The position numbers were made by a program, and so were the translations under genes. A stretch of DNA of 64,000 nucleotides from Diplolepis rosae (lineage: Eukaryota > Arthropoda > Insecta > Hymenoptera > Diplolepididae), in the NCBI GenBank assembly GCA_030998225.1, contig JAPYXD010000414.1:61106-125105 (forward strand). Direction: 5' to 3'. Below, piece after piece: positions 1 to 13,352 of this stretch (within the stretch, counting starts at the first letter, position 1; each line of letters begins with the position of its first letter). The notes beneath the pieces were generated by a model. That model was not told the DNA's origin, ran no database searches, and worked only from the letters and a program-made list of their open reading frames with translations.

Positions 1-2449
1 ATTCGCGCATTACTTGGCCACTCTTTTTAAGACAGACTTCGTTTAACTCGCGTATTACTTGGCTACTTATAAAAATTCTTATACTCCTAAGAACTCGCGC
101 ATTACGTGGCCACCTTACTTAAAGTCAGAGTCCGGAAATCTCGCGCATTATTTGGCCACTGTTTTCAGGACAGGCTTCGTCTAACTCGCGTATTACGAGG
201 CCACTTATGTATTTATATCAGTCATAATGTCCATTGAACTCGCGCATTACTTGGCCACCTTTCTTAAGGTCAGAGTCCGGACATCTCGCGTATTACTTGG
301 CCACTTTATAACATTTCTTATACTCCTAAGAATTCGCGCATTACTTGGCCACTCTTTTTAAGACAGACTTCGTTTAACTCGCGTATTACTTGGCTACTTA
401 TAAAAATTCTTATACTCCTGAGAACTCGCGCATTACTTGGCCACCTTATTTTAAGTCAGAGCCCGGAAATCTCGCGTATTACTTGGCCACTTTATAAAAA
501 TTCTTATACTCCTAAGAATTCGCGCATTACTTGGCCACCTTATTTAAAGTCAGAGTCCGGAAATCTCGCGTATTACTTGGCCACTATAGAAAAATTCTTA
601 TAATCCTAAGAACTCGCGCATTACTTGGCCACTTTACTTTAAGTCAGAGTCCGGAAATCTCGCGTATTAGTTGGCCAGTTGATAACAATTCTTATGCTCC
701 TAAGAATTCGCGCATTACTTGGCCACTCTTTTTAAGACAGACTTCGTTTAACTCGCGTATTACTTGGCTACTTATAAAAATTCTTATACTCCCTAGAACT
801 CGCGCATTACTTGGCCACCTTATTTTAAGTCAGAGCCCGGAAATCTCGCGTATTACTTGGCCACTTTATAAAAATTCTTATACTCCTAAGAATTCGCGCA
901 TTACTTGGCCACCTTATTTAAAGTCAGAGTCCGGAAATCTCGCGTATTACTTGGCCACTATAGAAAAATTCTTAAAATCCTAAGAACTCGCGCATTACTT
1001 GGCCACTTTACTTTAAGTCAGAGTCCGGAAATCTCGCGTATTAGTTGGCCACTTTATAACAATTCTTATACTCCTATGAATTCGCGTATTACTTGGCCAC
1101 TTCATAACAATTCTTATACTCCTAAGAACTCGCGCATTACTTGGCCACTTTACTTCAAGTCAGAGTCCGGAAATCTCGCGTATTAGTTGGCCACTTTATA
1201 ACAATTCTTATACTCCTAAGAATTCGCGCATTACTTGGCCACTCTTTTCAAGACAGACTTCGTGTAACTCGCGTATTACTTGGCTACTTATAAAAATTCT
1301 TATACTCCTAAGAACTCGCGCATTACTTGGCCACCTTACTTAAAGTCAGAGTCCGGAAATCTCGCGCATTATTTGGCCACTGTTTTCAGGACAGGCTTCG
1401 TCTAACTCGCGTATTACGAGTCCACTTATGTATTTATATCAGTCATGAGGTCCATTGAACTCGCGCATTACTTGGCCACCTTTCTTACGGTCAGAGTCCG
1501 GCAATCTCGCGTATTACTTGGCCACTTTATAACAATTCTCTTACTCCTAAGAATTCGCGCATTACTTGGCCACTCTTTTCAAGACAGACTGCGTTTAACT
1601 CGCGTATTACTTGGCCACTTATAAAAATTCTTATACTCCTAAGAACTCGCGCATTACTTGGCCACTTTACTTTAAGTCAGAGTCCGGAAATCTCGCGTAT
1701 TAGTTGGCCACGTTATAAAAATTCTTATACTCCTAAGAATTCACACATTACTTGGCCTCCTTACTTAAAGTCAGAGTCCGGAAATCTCGCGTATTACTTG
1801 GCCACTTTATAAAAATTCTTATACTCCTAAGAATTCACGCATTACTTGGCCTCCTTACTTAAAGTCAGAGTCCGGAAATCTCGCGTATTAGTTGGCCACG
1901 TTATAACAGTTCTTATACTCCTAAGAATTCGCGCATTACTTGATCACCTTACTTAAAGTCAGAGTCGGGAAATCTCGCGTATTACTTTGCCACTTTATAA
2001 AAACTCTTATACTCCTAAGAACTCGCGCATTACTTGGCCACCTTACTTAAAGTCAGAGTCCGGAAATCTCGCGTACTACTTGACCACTTTAGAAAAATTC
2101 TTATACTCCTATGAATTCGCGTATTACTTGGCCACGTTATAAAAATTCTTACACTCCTAAGAACTCGCGCATTACTTGGCCACTTTACTTCAAGTCAGAG
2201 TCCGGAAATCTCGCGTATTAGTTGGCCACTTTATAACAATTCTTATACTCCTAAGAATTCGCGCATTACTTGGCCACTCTTTTCAAGACAGACTTCGTGT
2301 AACTCGCGTATTACTTGGCTACTTATAAAAATTCTTATACTCCTAAGAACTCGCGCATTACTTGGCCACTTTACTTTCAGTCAGAGTCCGGAAATCTCGC
2401 GTATTAGTTGGCCACTTTATAACAATTCTCTTACTCCTAAGAATTCGCG

Positions 2450-5400
2450 CATTACTTGGCCACCTCATTTAAAGTCAGAGTCCGGAAATCTCGCGTATTA
2501 CTTGGCCACTTTAGAAAAATTCCTATAATCCTAAGAACTCGCGCATTACTTGGCCACTTTACTTTAAGTCAGAGTCCGGAAATCTCGCGTATTAGTTGGC
2601 CACTTTATAACAATTCTTATACTCCTAAGAATTCGCGCATTACTTGGCCACTCTTTTTAAGACAGACTTCGTTTAACTCGCGTATTACTTGGCTACTTAT
2701 AAAAATTCTTATACTCCTAAGAACTCGCGCATTACTTGGCCACCTTACTTAAAGTCAGAGTCCGGAAATCTCGCGCATTATTTGGCCACTGTTTTCAGGA
2801 CAGGCTTCGTCTAACTCGCGTATTACGAGGCCACTTATGTATTTATATCAGTCATAATGTCCATTGAACTCGCGCATTACTTGGCCACCTTTCTTAAGGT
2901 CAGAGTCCGGAAATCTCGCGTATTACTTGGCCACTTTATAACATTTCTTATACTCCTAAGAATTCGCGCATTACTTGGCCACTCTTTTTAAGACAGACTT
3001 CGTTTAACTCGCGTATTACTTGGCTACTTATAAAAATTCTTATACTCCTAAGAACTCGCGCATTACTTGGCCACCTTATTTTAAGTCAGAGCCCGGAAAT
3101 CTCGCGTATTACTTGGCCACTTTATAAAAATTCTTATACTCCTAAGAATTCGCGCATTACTTGGCCACCTTATTTAAAGTCAGAGTCCGGAAATCTCGCG
3201 TATTACTTGGCCACTTTATAACAATTCTTATACTCCTAAGAATTCGCGCATTACTTGGCCACTTTACTTTCAGTCAGAGTCCGGAAATCTCGCGTATTAG
3301 TTGGCCACGTTATAACAGTTCTTATACTCCTAAGAATTCGCGCATTACTTGATCACCTTACTTAAAGTCAGAGTCGGGAAATCTCGCGTATTACTTTGCC
3401 ACTTTATAAAAACTCTTATACTCCTAAGAACTCGCGCATTACTTGGCCACCTTATTTTAAGTCAGAGCCCGGAAATCTCGCGTATTACTTGGCCACTTTA
3501 TAAAAATTCTTATACTCCTAAGAATTCACGCATTACTTGGCCTCCTTACTTAAAGTCAGAGTCCGGAAATCTCGCGTATTACTTGGCCACTTTAGAAAAA
3601 TTCTTATACTCCTAAGAATTCGCGGATTCCTTTGCCAACTCTTTTTAACTCAGAGTCCGGAAATCTCGCGTATTACTTGGCCACTTTAGAAAAATTCTTA
3701 TAATCCTAAGAACTCGCGCATTACTTGGCCACTTTACTTTAGGTCAGAGTCCGGACATCTCGCGTATTAGTTGGCCACTTTATAACATTTCTTATACTCC
3801 TAAGAATTCGCGCATTACTTGGCCACACTTTTTAAGACAGACTTCGTTTAACTCGCGTATTACTTGGCTACTTATAAAAATTCTTATACTCCTAAGAACT
3901 CGCGCATTACTTGGCCACCTTACTTAAAGTCAGAGTCCGGAAATCTCGCGTACTACTTGACCACTTTAGAAAAATTCTTACACTCCTAAGAATTCGCGCA
4001 TTACTTGGCCACCTTACTTTAAGTCAGAGTTCGGAAATCTCGCGTATTAGTTGGCCACTTTATAACAATTCTCTTACTCCTAAGAATTCGCGCATTACTT
4101 GGCCACTCTTTTCAAGACAGACTGCGTTTAACTCGCGTATTACTTGGCTACTTATAAAAATTCTTATACTCCTAAGAACTCGCGCATTACTTGGCCACTT
4201 TACTTTCAGTCAGAGTCCGGAAATCTCGCGTATTAGTTGGCCACGTTATAACAGTTCTTATACTCCTAAAAATTCGCGCATTACTTGATCACCTTACTTA
4301 AAGTCAGAGTCGGGAAATCTCGCGTATTACTTTGCCACTTTATAAAAACTCTTATACTCCTGAGAACTCGCGCATTACTTGGCCACCTTATTTTAAGTCA
4401 GAGCCCGGAAATCTCGCGTATTACTTGGCCACTTTATAAAAATTCTTATACTCCTAAGAATTCGCGCATTACTTGGCCACCTTATTTAAAGTCAGAGTAC
4501 GGAAATCTCGCGTATTACTTGGCCACTTTAGAAAAATTCTTATAATCCTAAGAACTCGCGCATTACTTGGCCACTTTACTTTAAGTCAGAGTCCGGAAAT
4601 CTCGCGTATTAGTTGGCCACTTTATAACAATTCTTATACTCCTAAGAATTCGCGCATTACTTGGCCACTCTTTTTAAGACAGACTTCGTTTAACTCGCGT
4701 ATTACTTGGCTACTTATAAAAATTCTTATACTCCTAAGAACTCGCGCATTACTTGGCCACCTTACTTAAAGTCAGAGTCCGGAAATCTCGCGTACTACTT
4801 GACCACTTTAGAAAAATTCTTATACTCCTATGAATTCGCGTATTACTTGGCCACGTTATAAAAATTCTTACACTCCTAAGAACTCGCGCATTACTTGGCC
4901 ACTTTACTTCAAGTCAGAGTCCGGAAATCTCGCGTATTAGTTGGCCACTTTATAACAATTCTTATACTCCTAAGAATTCGCGCATTACTTGGCCACTCTT
5001 TTCAAGACAGACTTCGTGTAACTCGCGTATTACTTGGCTACTTATAAAAATTCTTATACTCCTAAGAACTCGCGCATTACTTGGCCACCTTACTTAAAGT
5101 CAGAGTCCGGAAATCTCGCGCATTATTTGGCCACTGTTTTCAGGACAGGCTTCGTCTAACTCGCGTATTACGAGTCCACTTATGTATTTATATCAGTCAT
5201 GAGGTCCATTGAACTCGCGCATTACTTGGCCACCTTTCTTACGGTCAGAGTCCGGCAATCTCGCGTATTACTTGGCCACTTTATAACAATTCTCTTACTC
5301 CTAAGAATTCGCGCATTACTTGGCCACTCTTTTCAAGACAGACTGCGTTTAACTCGCGTATTACTTGGCCACTTATAAAAATTCTTATACTCCTAAGAAC

Positions 5401-5828
5401 TCGCGCATTACTTGGCCACTTTACTTTCAGTCAGAGTCCGGAAATCTCGCGTATTAGTTGGCCACGTTATAAAAATTCTTATACTCCTAAGAATTCACGC
5501 ATTACTTGGCCTCCTTACTTAAAGTCAGAGTCCGGAAATCTCGCGTATTACTTGGCCACTTTATAAAAATTCTTATACTCCTAAGAATTCACGCATTACT
5601 TGGCCTCCTTACTTAAAGTCAGAGTCCGGAAATCTCGCGTATTAGTTGGCCACGTTATAACAGTTCTTATACTCCTAAGAATTCGCGCATTACTTGATCA
5701 CCTTACTTAAAGTCAGAGTCGGGAAATCTCGCGTATTACTTTGCCACTTTATAAAAACTCTTATACTCCTAAGAACTCGCGCATTACTTGGCCACCTTAC
5801 TTAAAGTCAGAGTCCGGAAATCTCGCGT
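2450..5828 (+). repeat. Higher-order repeat, copy 1 (4,322-bp offset partner of the next copy)
   Basis: The order and private variants of the monomers here reappear 4,322 bp downstream. Landmarks are TTGATCACC monomers at 3,349 and 4,285 versus 7,671 and 8,607, and E spacers at 2,835 and 5,180 versus 7,157 and 9,502. The match begins near 2,450, because the preceding monomers differ (compare upstream of 2,456 with upstream of 6,778). It ends near 5,828, where this copy continues with GTACTACTTGACC but the partner continues with GCATTATTTGG. The stretch 5,829-6,771 is the tail of this copy and is missing from the next one. Confidence 0.85.
2770..2868 (+). repeat. D-E marker monomer pair (representative of 17 copies)
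   Basis: A 99-bp unit made of a 45-bp D monomer (core ATTATTTGGCCAC, spacer with CAGGACAGGCTTCG) and a 54-bp E monomer. E has the most divergent core of the array (ATTACGAGGCCAC or ATTACGAGTCCAC) and the longest spacer (34 bp, TATTTATATCAGTCAT then GTCCATTGAA). D and E always occur together. The E spacer begins near 205, 1,426, 2,835, 5,180, 6,029, 7,157, 9,502, 10,209, 12,554, 14,853, 15,891, 17,811, 18,328, 19,645, 20,822, 22,279 and 24,665. The pair makes a good landmark for higher-order phase. Variants within E (CATAATG versus CATGAGG, CACTTATG versus CACATATG) separate sub-lineages. Confidence 0.93.
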
Positions 5829-6771
5829 ACTACTTGACCACTTTAGAAAAATTCTTATACTCCTATGAATTCGCGTATTACTTGGCTACTTATAAAAATT
5901 CTTATACTCCTAAGAACTCGCGCATTACTTGGCCACTTTACTTTAAGTCAGAGTCCGGAAATCTCGCGAATTATTTCGCCACTGTTTTCAGGACAGGCTT
6001 CGTCTAACTCGCGTATTACGAGTCCACATATGTATTTATATCAGTCATGAGGTCCATTGAACTCGCGCATTACTTGGCCACCTTATTTTAAGTCAGAGCC
6101 CGGAAATCTCGCGTATTACTTGGCCACTTTATAAAAATTCTTATACTCCTAAGAATTCACGCATTACTTGGCCTCCTTACTTAAAGTCAGAGTCCGGAAA
6201 TCTCGCGTATTACTTGGCCACATTAGAAAAATTCTTATACTCCTAAGAATTCGCGCATTACTTGGCCACCTCATTTAAAGTCAGAGTCCGGAAATCTCGC
6301 GTATTACTTGGCCACTTTAGAAAAATTCTTATAATCCTAAGAACTCGCGCATTACTTGGCCACTTTACTTTAGGTCAGAGTCCGGACATCTCGCGTATTA
6401 GTTGGCCACTTTATAACATTTCTTATACTCCTAAGAATTCGCGCATTACTTGGCCACTCTTTTTAAGACAGACTTCGTTTAACTCGCGTATTACTTGGCT
6501 ACTTATAAAAATTCTTATACTCCTAAGAACTCGCGTATTACTTGGCCACCTTACTTAAAGTCAGAGTCCGGAAATCTCGCGTACTACTTGGCCACTTTAT
6601 AAAAATTCTTACACTCCTAAGAATTCGCGCATTACTTGGCCACCTTATTTAAAGTCAGAGTCCGGAAATCTCGCGTACTACTTGACCACTTTAGAAAAAT
6701 TCTTATACTCCTATGAATTCGCGTATTACTTGGCCACGTTATAAAAATTCTTACACTCCTAAGAACTCGCG

Positions 6772-9700
6772 CATTACTTGGCCACCTCATTTAAAGTCAG
6801 AGTCCGGAAATCTCGCGTATTACTTGGCCACTTTAGAAAAATTCTTATAATCCTAAGAACTCGCGCATTACTTGGCCACTTTACTTTAAGTCAGAGTCCG
6901 GAAATCTCGCGTATTAGTTGGCCACTTTATAACAATTCTTATACTCCTAAGAATTCGCGCATTACTTGGCCACTCTTTTTAAGACAGACTTCGTTTAACT
7001 CGCGTATTACTTGGCTACTTATAAAAATTCTTATACTCCTAAGAACTCGCGCATTACTTGGCCACCTTACTTAAAGTCAGAGTCCGGAAATCTCGCGCAT
7101 TATTTGGCCACTGTTTTCAGGACAGGCTTCGTCTAACTCGCGTATTACGAGGCCACTTATGTATTTATATCAGTCATAATGTCCATTGAACTCGCGCATT
7201 ACTTGGCCACCTTTCTTAAGGTCGGAGTCCGGAAATCTCGCGTATTACTTGGCCACTTTATAACATTTCTTATACTCCTAAGAATTCGCGCATTACTTGG
7301 CCACTCTTTTTAAGACAGACTTCGTTTAACTCGCGTATTACTTGGCTACTTATAAAAATTCTTATACTCCTAAGAACTCGCGCATTACTTGGCCACCTTA
7401 TTTTAAGTCAGAGCCCGGAAATCTCGCGTATTACTTGGCCACTTTATAAAAATTCTTATACTCCTAAGAATTCGCGCATTACTTGGCCACCTTATTTAAA
7501 GTCAGAGTCCGGAAATCTCGCGTATTACTTGGCCACTTTAGAAAAATTCTTATAATCCTAAGAACTCGCGCATTACTTGGCCACTTTACTTTAAGTCAGA
7601 GTCCGGAAATCTCGCGTATTAGTTGGCCACGTTATAACAGTTCTTATACTCCTAAGAATTCGCGCATTACTTGATCACCTTACTTAAAGTCAGAGTCGGG
7701 AAATCTCGCGTATTACTTTGCCACTTTATAAAAACTCTTATACTCCTAAGAACTCGCGAATTACTTGGCCACCTTATTTTAAGTCAGAGCCCGGAAATCT
7801 CGCGTATTACTTGGCCACTTTATAAAAATTCTTATACTCCTAAGAATTCACGCATTACTTGGCCTCCTTACTTAAAGTCAGAGTCCGGAAATCTCGCGTA
7901 TTACTTGGCCACTTTAGAAAAATTCTTATACTCCTAAGAATTCGCGCATTACTTGGCCACCTCATTTAAAGTCAGAGTCCGGAAATCTCGCGTATTACTT
8001 GGCCACTTTAGAAAAATTCTTATAATCCTAAGAACTCGCGCATTACTTGGCCACTTTACTTTAGGTCAGAGTCCGGACATCTCGCGTATTAGTTGGCCAC
8101 TTTATAACATTTCTTATACTCCTAAGAATTCGCGCATTACTTGGCCACACTTTTTAAGACAGACTTCGTTTAACTCGCGTATTACTTGGCTACTTATAAA
8201 AATTCTTATACTCCTAAGAACTCGCGCATTACTTGGCCACCTTACTTAAAGTCAGAGTCCGGAAATCTCGCGTACTACTTGACCACTTTAGAAAAATTCT
8301 TACACTCCTAAGAATTCGCGCATTACTTGGCCACCTTACTTTAAGTCAGAGTTCGGAAATCTCGCGTATTAGTTGGCCACTTTATAACAATTCTCTTACT
8401 CCTAAGAATTCGCGCATTACTTGGCCACTCTTTTCAAGACAGACTGCGTTTAACTCGCGTATTACTTGGCTACTTATAAAAATTCTTATACTCCTAAGAA
8501 CTCGCGCATTACTTGGCCACTTTACTTTCAGTCAGAGTCCGGAAATCTCGCGTATTAGTTGGCCACGTTATAACAGTTCTTATACTCCTAAAAATTCGCG
8601 CATTACTTGATCACCTTACTTAAAGTCAGAGTCGGGAAATCTCGCGTATTACTTTGCCACTTTATAAAAACTCTTATACTCCTGAGAACTCGCGCATTAC
8701 TTGGCCACTTTATTTTAAGTCAGAGCCCGGAAATCTCGCGTATTACTTGGCCACTTTATAAAAATTCTTATACTCCTAAGAATTCGCGCATTACTTGGCC
8801 ACCTTATTTAAAGTCAGAGTCCGGAAATCTCGCGTATTACTTGGCCACTTTAGAAAAATTCTTATAATCCTAAGAACTCGCGCATTACTTGGCCACTTTA
8901 CTTTAAGTCAGAGTCCGGAAATCTCGCGTATTAGTTGGCCACTTTATAACAATTCTTATACTCCTAAGAATTCGCGCATTACTTGGCCACTCTTTTTAAG
9001 ACAGACTTCGTTTAACTCGCGTATTACTTGGCTACTTATAAAAATTCTTATACTCCTAAGAACTCGCGCATTACTTGGCCACCTTACTTAAAGTCAGAGT
9101 CCGGAAATCTCGCGTACTACTTGACCACTTTAGAAAAATTCTTATACTCCTATGAATTCGCGTATTACTTGGCCACGTTATAAAAATTCTTACACTCCTA
9201 AGAACTCGCGCATTACTTGGCCACTTTACTTCAAGTCAGAGTCCGGAAATCTCGCGTATTAGTTGGCCACTTTATAACAATTCTTATACTCCTAAGAATT
9301 CGCGCATTACTTGGCCACTCTTTTCAAGACAGACTTCGTGTAACTCGCGTATTACTTGGCTACTTATAAAAATTCTTATACTCCTAAGAACTCGCGCATT
9401 ACTTGGCCACCTTACTTAAAGTCAGAGTCCGGAAATCTCGCGCATTATTTGGCCACTGTTTTCAGGACAGGCTTCGTCTAACTCGCGTATTACGAGTCCA
9501 CTTATGTATTTATATCAGTCATGAGGTCCATTGAACTCGCGCATTACTTGGCCACCTTTCTTACGGTCAGAGTCCGGCAATCTCGCGTATTACTTGGCCA
9601 CTTTATAACAATTCTCTTACTCCTAAGAATTCGCGCATTACTTGGCCACTCTTTTCAAGACAGACTGCGTTTAACTCGCGTATTACTTGGCCACTTATAA

Positions 9701-10150
9701 AAATTCTTATACTCCTAAGAACTCGCGCATTACTTGGCCACTTTACTTTCAGTCAGAGTCCGGAAATCTCGCGTATTAGTTGGCCACGTTATAAAAATTC
9801 TTATACTCCTAAGAATTCACGCATTACTTGGCCTCCTTACTTAAAGTCAGAGTCCGGAAATCTCGCGTATTACTTGGCCACTTTATAAAAATTCTTACAC
9901 TCCTAAGAATTCGCGCATTACTTGGCCTCCTTACTTAAAGTCAGAGTCCGGAAATCTCGCGTATTAGTTGGCCACGTTATAACAGTTCTTATACTCCTAA
10001 AAATTCGCGCATTACTTGATCACCTTACTTAAAGTCAGAGTCGGGAAATCTCGCGTATTACTTTGCCACTTTATAAAAACTCTTATACTCCTAAGAACTC
10101 GCGCATTACTTGGCCACCTTACTTAAAGTCAGAGTCCGGAAATCTCGCGC
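6772..10150 (+). repeat. Higher-order repeat, copy 2
   Basis: Near-identical copy of 2,450-5,828 at +4,322 bp. From about 7,100 it is itself repeated at +3,052 bp, for example E spacers at 7,157 and 9,502 against 10,209 and 12,554. Small private differences occur, such as GCGAATTACTTGG near 7,757 and TTACACTCC near 9,896, so the copies are recent but not identical. Confidence 0.85.
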
Positions 10151-13100
10151 ATTATTTGGCCACTGTTTTCAGGACAGGCTTCGTCTAACTCGCGTATTAC
10201 GAGGCCACTTATGTATTTATATCAGTCATAATGTCCATTGAACTCGCGCATTACTTGGCCACCTTTCTTAATGTCAGAGTCCGGAAATCTCGCGTATTAC
10301 TTGGCCACTTTATAACATTTCTTATACTCCTAAGAATTCGCGCATTACTTGGCCACTCTTTTTAAGACAGACTTCGTTTAACTCGCGTATTACTTGGCTA
10401 CTTATAAAAATTCTTATACTCCTGAGAACTCGCGTATTACTTGGCCACCTTACTTAAAGTCAGAGCCCGGAAATCTCGCGTATTACTTGGCCACTTTATA
10501 AAAATTCTTATACTCCTAAGAATTCGCGCATTACTTGGCCACCTTATTTAAAGTCAGAGTCCGGAAATCTCGCGTATTACTTGGCCACTTTAGAAAAATT
10601 CTTATAATCCTAAGAACTCGCGCATTACTTGGCCACTTTACTTTAAGTCAGAGTCCGGAAATCTCGCGTATTAGTTGGCCACGTTATAACAGTTCTTATA
10701 CTCCTAAGAATTCGCGCATTACTTGATCACCTTACTTAAAGTCAGAGTCGGGAAATCTCGCGTATTACTTTGCCACTTTATAAAAACTCTTATACTCCTA
10801 AGAACTCGCGCATTACTTGGCCACCTTATTTTAAGTCAGAGCCCGGAAATCTCGCGTATTACTTGGCCACTTTATAAAAATTCTTATACTCCTAAGAATT
10901 CACGCATTACTTGGCCTCCTTACTTAAAGTCAGAGTCCGGAAATCTCGCGTATTACTTGGCCACTTTAGAAAAATTCTTATACTCCTAAGAATTCGCGCA
11001 TTACTTGGCCACCTCATTTAAAGTCAGAGTCCGGAAATCTCGCGTATTACTTGGCCACTTTAGAAAAATTCTTATAATCCTAAGAACTCGCGCATTACTT
11101 GGCCACTTTACTTTAGGTCAGAGTCCGGACATCTCGCGTATTAGTTGGCCACTTTATAACATTTCTTATACTCCTAAGAATTCGCGCATTACTTGGCCAC
11201 ACTTTTTAAGACAGACTTCGTTTAACTCGCGTATTACTTGGCTACTTATAAAAATTCTTATACTCCTAAGAACTCGCGCATTACTTGGCCACCTTACTTA
11301 AAGTCAGAGTCCGGAAATCTCGCGTACTACTTGACCACTTTAGAAAAATTCTTACACTCCTAAGAATTCGCGCATTACTTGGCCACCTTACTTTAAGTCA
11401 GAGTTCGGATATCTCGCGTATTAGTTGGCCACTTTATAACAATTCTTATACTCCTAAGAATTCGCGCATTACTTGGCCTCACTTTTTCAGACAGTCTTCG
11501 TTTAACTCGCGTATTACTTGGCTACTTATAAAAATTCTTATACTCCTAAGAACTCGCGCATTACTTGGCCACTTTACTTTCAGTCAGAGTCCGGAAATCT
11601 CGCGTATTAGTTGGCCACGTTATAACAGTTCTTATACTCCTAAAAATTCGCGCATTACTTGATCACCTTACTTAAAGTCAGAGTCGGGAAATCTCGCGTA
11701 TTACTTTGCCACTTTATAAAAACTCTTATACTCCTGAGAACTCGCGCATTACTTGGCCACCTTATTTTAAGTCAGAGCCCGGAAATCTCGCGTATTACTT
11801 GGCCACTTTATAAAAAATCTTATACTCCTAAGAATTCGCGCATTACTTGGCCTCATTAATTAAAGTCAGAGTCCGGAAATCTCGCGTATTACTTGGCCAC
11901 TTTAGAAAAATTCTTATAATCCTAAGAACTCGCGCATTACTTGGCCACTTTACTTTAAGTCAGAGTCCGGAAATCTCGCGTATTAGTTGGCCACTTTATA
12001 ACAATTCTTATACTCCTAAGAATTCGCGCATTACTTGGCCACTCTTTTTAAGACAGACTTCGTTTAACTCGCGTATTACTTGGCTACTTATAAAAATTCT
12101 TATACTCCTAAGAACTCGCGCATTACTTGGCCACCTTACTTAAAGTCAGAGTCCGGAAATCTCGCGTACTACTTGACCACTTTAGAAAAATTCTTATACT
12201 CCTATGAATTCGCGTATTACTTGGCCACGTTATAAAAATTCTTACACTCCTAAGAACTCGCGCATTACTTGGCCACTTTACTTCAAGTCAGAGTCCGGAA
12301 ATCTCGCGTATTAGTTGGCCACTTTATAACAATTCTTATACTCCTAAGAATTCGCGCATTACTTGGCCACTCTTTTCAAGACAGACTTCGTGTAACTCGC
12401 GTATTACTTGGCTACTTATAAAAATTCTTATACTCCTAAGAACTCGCGCATTACTTGGCCACCTTACTTAAAGTCAGAGTCCGGAAATCTCGCGCATTAT
12501 TTGGCCACTGTTTTCAGGACAGGCTTCGTCTAACTCGCGTATTACGAGTCCACTTATGTATTTATATCAGTCATGAGGTCCATTGAACTCGCGCATTACT
12601 TGGCCACCTTTCTTACGGTCAGAGTCCGGCAATCTCGCGTATTACTTGGCCACTTTATAACAATTCTCTTACTCCTAAGAATTCGCGCATTACTTGGCCA
12701 CTCTTTTCAAGACAGACTGCGTTTAACTCGCGTATTACTTGGCCACTTATAAAAATTCTTATACTCCTAAGAACTCGCGCATTACTTGGCCACTTTACTT
12801 TCAGTCAGAGTCCGGAAATCTCGCGTATTAGTTGGCCACGTTATAAAAATTCTTATACTCCTAAGAATTCACGCATTACTTGGCCTCCTTACTTAAAGTC
12901 AGAGTCCGGAAATCTCGCGTATTACTTGGCCACTTTATAAAAATTCTTATACTCCTAAGAATTCACGCATTACTTGGCCTCCTTACTTAAAGTCAGAGTC
13001 CGGAAATCTCGCGTATTAGTTGGCCACGTTATAACAATTCTTATACTCCTAAGAATTCGCGCATTACTTGATCACCTTACTTAAAGTCAGAGTCGGGAAA

Positions 13101-13352
13101 TCTCGCGTATTACTTTGCCACTTTATAAAAACTCTTATACTCCTAAGAACTCGCGCATTACTTGGCCACCTTACTTAAAGTCAGAGTCCGGAAATCTCGC
13201 GTACTACTTGACCACTTTAGAAAAATTCTTATACTCCTATGAATTCGCGTATTACTTGGCCACGTTATAAAAATTCTTACACTCCTAAGAACTCGCGCAT
13301 TACTTGGCCACTTTACTTCAAGTCAGAGTCCGGAAATCTCGCGTATTAGTTG
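10151..13352 (+). repeat. Higher-order repeat, copy 3 (shortened)
   Basis: Follows copy 2 at an offset of 3,052 bp, so about 1.27 kb of the longer period is missing at the junction near 10,100-10,150. The junction falls inside monomers matching both parents, as expected for unequal exchange. Near 13,200 it carries the GTACTACTTGACC tail seen at 5,829 in copy 1. It ends where the next copy restarts at about 13,353. Confidence 0.82.
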